This document shows, one piece after another, positions 62,771 to 64,000 of a DNA stretch of 64,000 nucleotides. This DNA comes from Limnohabitans sp. Rim28. Lineage in GTDB: Bacteria; Pseudomonadota; Gammaproteobacteria; Burkholderiales; Burkholderiaceae_C. Location: NCBI RefSeq assembly GCF_000293865.2, contig NZ_ALKN02000010.1, forward strand, positions 1-64,000, read 5' to 3'. The position numbers and the translations under genes are program-made. The notes beneath the pieces are model-generated. The model was given only the letters and a program-made list of their open reading frames with translations. It searched no databases and was not told the origin of the DNA. Each line of letters begins with the position of its first letter. The stretch's first letter is position 1.

Positions 62771-62786
62771 TGATAATGGTTTATCA
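62771..62786. promoter_or_regulatory. Candidate Zur operator
   Basis: TGATAA-TGGT-TTATCA is a perfect 6-4-6 palindrome in the AT-rich 87-nt gap between the divergent porin operon and the Fur-family gene. A Zur dimer could control both directions from here. The assignment rests on position and symmetry. Confidence 0.65.
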
Positions 62787-62823
62787 GTAGCAAAATCAAA
62801 TTTTTTTGCAGTAAGCTCGCGGC

Positions 62824-63195
62824 GTGGAAAGATCAACCCGTCAACGAACCGCGATTGCGCAAGCCCTGGCTGCTGTGGGGCAACCGCTGCTGCCCCAAGA
62901 ACTGCTGCTGGAGGCGCAAAAAAGTGTGCCCAGCCTGAGCTTGGCCACGGTGTACCGCAACCTCAAGGGCTTGGTTGAAGACGGTGTGGTGGATGTGGTG
63001 GCATTGCCCGGTGAGGCCACCCGGTATGAATCACACCGGCACCACCACCACCACCATTTTCATTGCAGCAGTTGCCAAAAGGTGTTTGACATCGATGCCT
63101 GCCCGGGCGACCTGGGTCACTTGCTGCCCAAAGGGTACGAGCTGGCCTCTCATGAGCTGACCTTCTATGGCCGCTGCGCGGGCTGCGTGGCTTGA
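62824..63195 (+). CDS. zur: Fur family regulator, probably Zur
   Basis: A 123-residue metalloregulator with an N-terminal winged helix (QRTAIAQALAAVGQPLLPQE; SLATVYRNLKGLVEDGVV) and a metal-binding dimer domain with RHHHHHHFHCSSCQKVFD and a C-terminal CAGC. The two CxxC pairs form the structural zinc site, and the His run adds sensor ligands. It is shorter than Fur and faces the zinc-uptake operon, so Zur is the best reading. Start: GTG at 62824. The six His in a row are unusual. A Fur or PerR role is less likely. Confidence 0.83.
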   Translation: MERSTRQRTAIAQALAAVGQPLLPQELLLEAQKSVPSLSLATVYRNLKGLVEDGVVDVVALPGEATRYESHRHHHHHHFHCSSCQKVFDIDACPGDLGHLLPKGYELASHELTFYGRCAGCVA

Positions 63196-63209
63196 GCCCT
63201 TGAGCTTGA

Positions 63210-64000
63210 TCAGGGACGCAGCAGGCCATCCAGGTTCTTCACGTCGTCCGCTTTGAGCACGCCAGCCGCTTGGCGCAGGCGCAGTTGCCCCACCAACACG
63301 TCATGCCGCGCTTTGGCCAGATCCCGTTTGGTTTGGAACAGCTGGCTTTGGCTGTTGAGCACATCGATGTTGATGCGCACACCCACTTGGTAACCCAGTT
63401 TGTTGGCATCCAAAGCGCTTTGGCTGGAGGCCTCGGCGGCTTGCAGGGCCTTGATCTGGCTTAAACCCGATTCGACGCCAAAAAATGCGGTGCGTGTGGA
63501 CTGGGCCACATTGCGTTGGGCGGCTTCCAGGTCGTTGCGCGCTTTTTCTTCCAGGGCCACTGTTTCGCGGATGCGGTTTTGACTGGCCTGCCCGGTGTAC
63601 AGCGGCATGTTGAAGGCCACACCAATCGTGGCGGTGTTGTTGTTGACTTGCACTTGTGAGCCGTTTTGGAAACGGGCCATGCCATAACTGGCATTGAGGT
63701 CCAGCGTGGGTTTTTCGGCGGCCCTGGCTTTTTCGATCTCCAGGCGTGCCACCTCGAGGGCAATGCGGGCTGCCGTGAGGTTGCCATTGTCCTGGCTTGA
63801 TTGCGCCACCCAAGACTGAACCGTGCCGGTTTGCAAGCGGTCGATGTTGGCGGCCACCAGCAAGGGCTGTGGCTTGACTTGCGGCTGGCCCACGGTGTCG
63901 GCCAAGATGCCTTGTTTGACGCGCAAATCGTTGTCGGCGGCAATTTCTTGGGCAGTGACCAAGTCAAAACGGGCTTGGGCTTCGCGGGTGTCGGTGATGG
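63210..64000 (-). CDS. TolC family outer membrane efflux protein (C-terminal part, cut by window edge)
   Basis: The C-terminal 262 residues of a TolC-type outer-membrane channel, which forms the exit duct for type I secretion or RND efflux. The frame stays open to the window edge (TREAQARFDLVTAQEIAADN), so the start is outside. Features are long alpha-helical segments with TGTVQSWVAQSSQDNGNLTA, strands with PTLDLNASYGMARFQNGSQV, and a second repeat with GYQVGVRINIDVLNSQSQLF. The GVRxNxDVLN pattern is typical of type I secretion TolC proteins. It is convergent with zur, 14 nt away. Confidence 0.9.
   Translation of the reverse strand, partial: ITDTREAQARFDLVTAQEIAADNDLRVKQGILADTVGQPQVKPQPLLVAANIDRLQTGTVQSWVAQSSQDNGNLTAARIALEVARLEIEKARAAEKPTLDLNASYGMARFQNGSQVQVNNNTATIGVAFNMPLYTGQASQNRIRETVALEEKARNDLEAAQRNVAQSTRTAFFGVESGLSQIKALQAAEASSQSALDANKLGYQVGVRINIDVLNSQSQLFQTKRDLAKARHDVLVGQLRLRQAAGVLKADDVKNLDGLLRP

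Overview
The window is a continuous, GC-rich, gene-dense bacterial chromosome segment. It looks like a betaproteobacterium of the order Burkholderiales, most likely family Comamonadaceae (Limnohabitans/Rhodoferax-like). The pointers are the AroA-Cmk fusion, the xseB-ispA-dxs order, two TRAP transporters, a single-chain 5-oxoprolinase, an OmpA with an NWRxSxGxVWKNGT-type N-terminus, and a one-piece tmRNA with tag ANDERFALAA. This placement is inferred from gene content; no phylogeny was run. I see no insertion sequence, prophage, CRISPR array, rRNA or tRNA gene.

Layout. (1) 1-8460: polA, a glutathione S-transferase, a Tat-exported dienelactone hydrolase-like protein, a ZIP metal transporter, a rhodanese (SseA type), a DMT permease and a Rieske oxygenase. 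(2) 8746-11748: the isoprenoid operon xseB-ispA-dxs. (3) 11937-16762: a TRAP transporter whose binding-protein gene carries an in-frame amber codon, with a ModE/PBP-type regulator between dctP and dctQM. (4) 16891-26501: a tungsten island. It contains the tungstate ABC transporter tupBCA, a GAF/Fis regulator, and a divergent operon for a tungsten aldehyde:ferredoxin oxidoreductase (Fe-S subunit, W subunit, FAD subunit, MoaD-like protein, an unrecognised 99-residue protein, and a flavin monooxygenase). (5) 26516-27881: crcB and rdgC. (6) 27943-35234: a second TRAP transporter divergent from a MarR regulator and an ATP-dependent 5-oxoprolinase. (7) 35316-47427, all minus strand: the conserved supraoperon gyrA-serC-pheA-tyrA-aroA/cmk-rpsA-ihfB-lapA-lapB, followed by comEA. 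(8) 47661-50195: ompA, ubiG, gph and the tmRNA gene ssrA. (9) 50356-55976: amidase, metK, slyX, an RlmN/Cfr-family methyltransferase, a DMT permease and ogt. (10) 56057-59954: phosphomannomutase, a glycosyltransferase and waaA (lipopolysaccharide synthesis). (11) 59890-63195: a zinc-uptake locus with a His-rich porin, periplasmic binding protein, permease and divergent Zur. (12) The right edge cuts a TolC-family gene.

The most coherent accessory unit is the tungsten island: tungstate import, molybdopterin-type sulfur-carrier chemistry, the W enzyme and a FAD/NAD(P)H partner sit within 10 kb under two dedicated regulators. The most striking anomalies are the amber codon in dctP, the lack of any ATPase gene in the zinc ABC locus, Gln at GyrA position 83, a 29-nt tandem hairpin repeat after the dienelactone hydrolase gene, and clear palindromes upstream of marR, zur and ompA.
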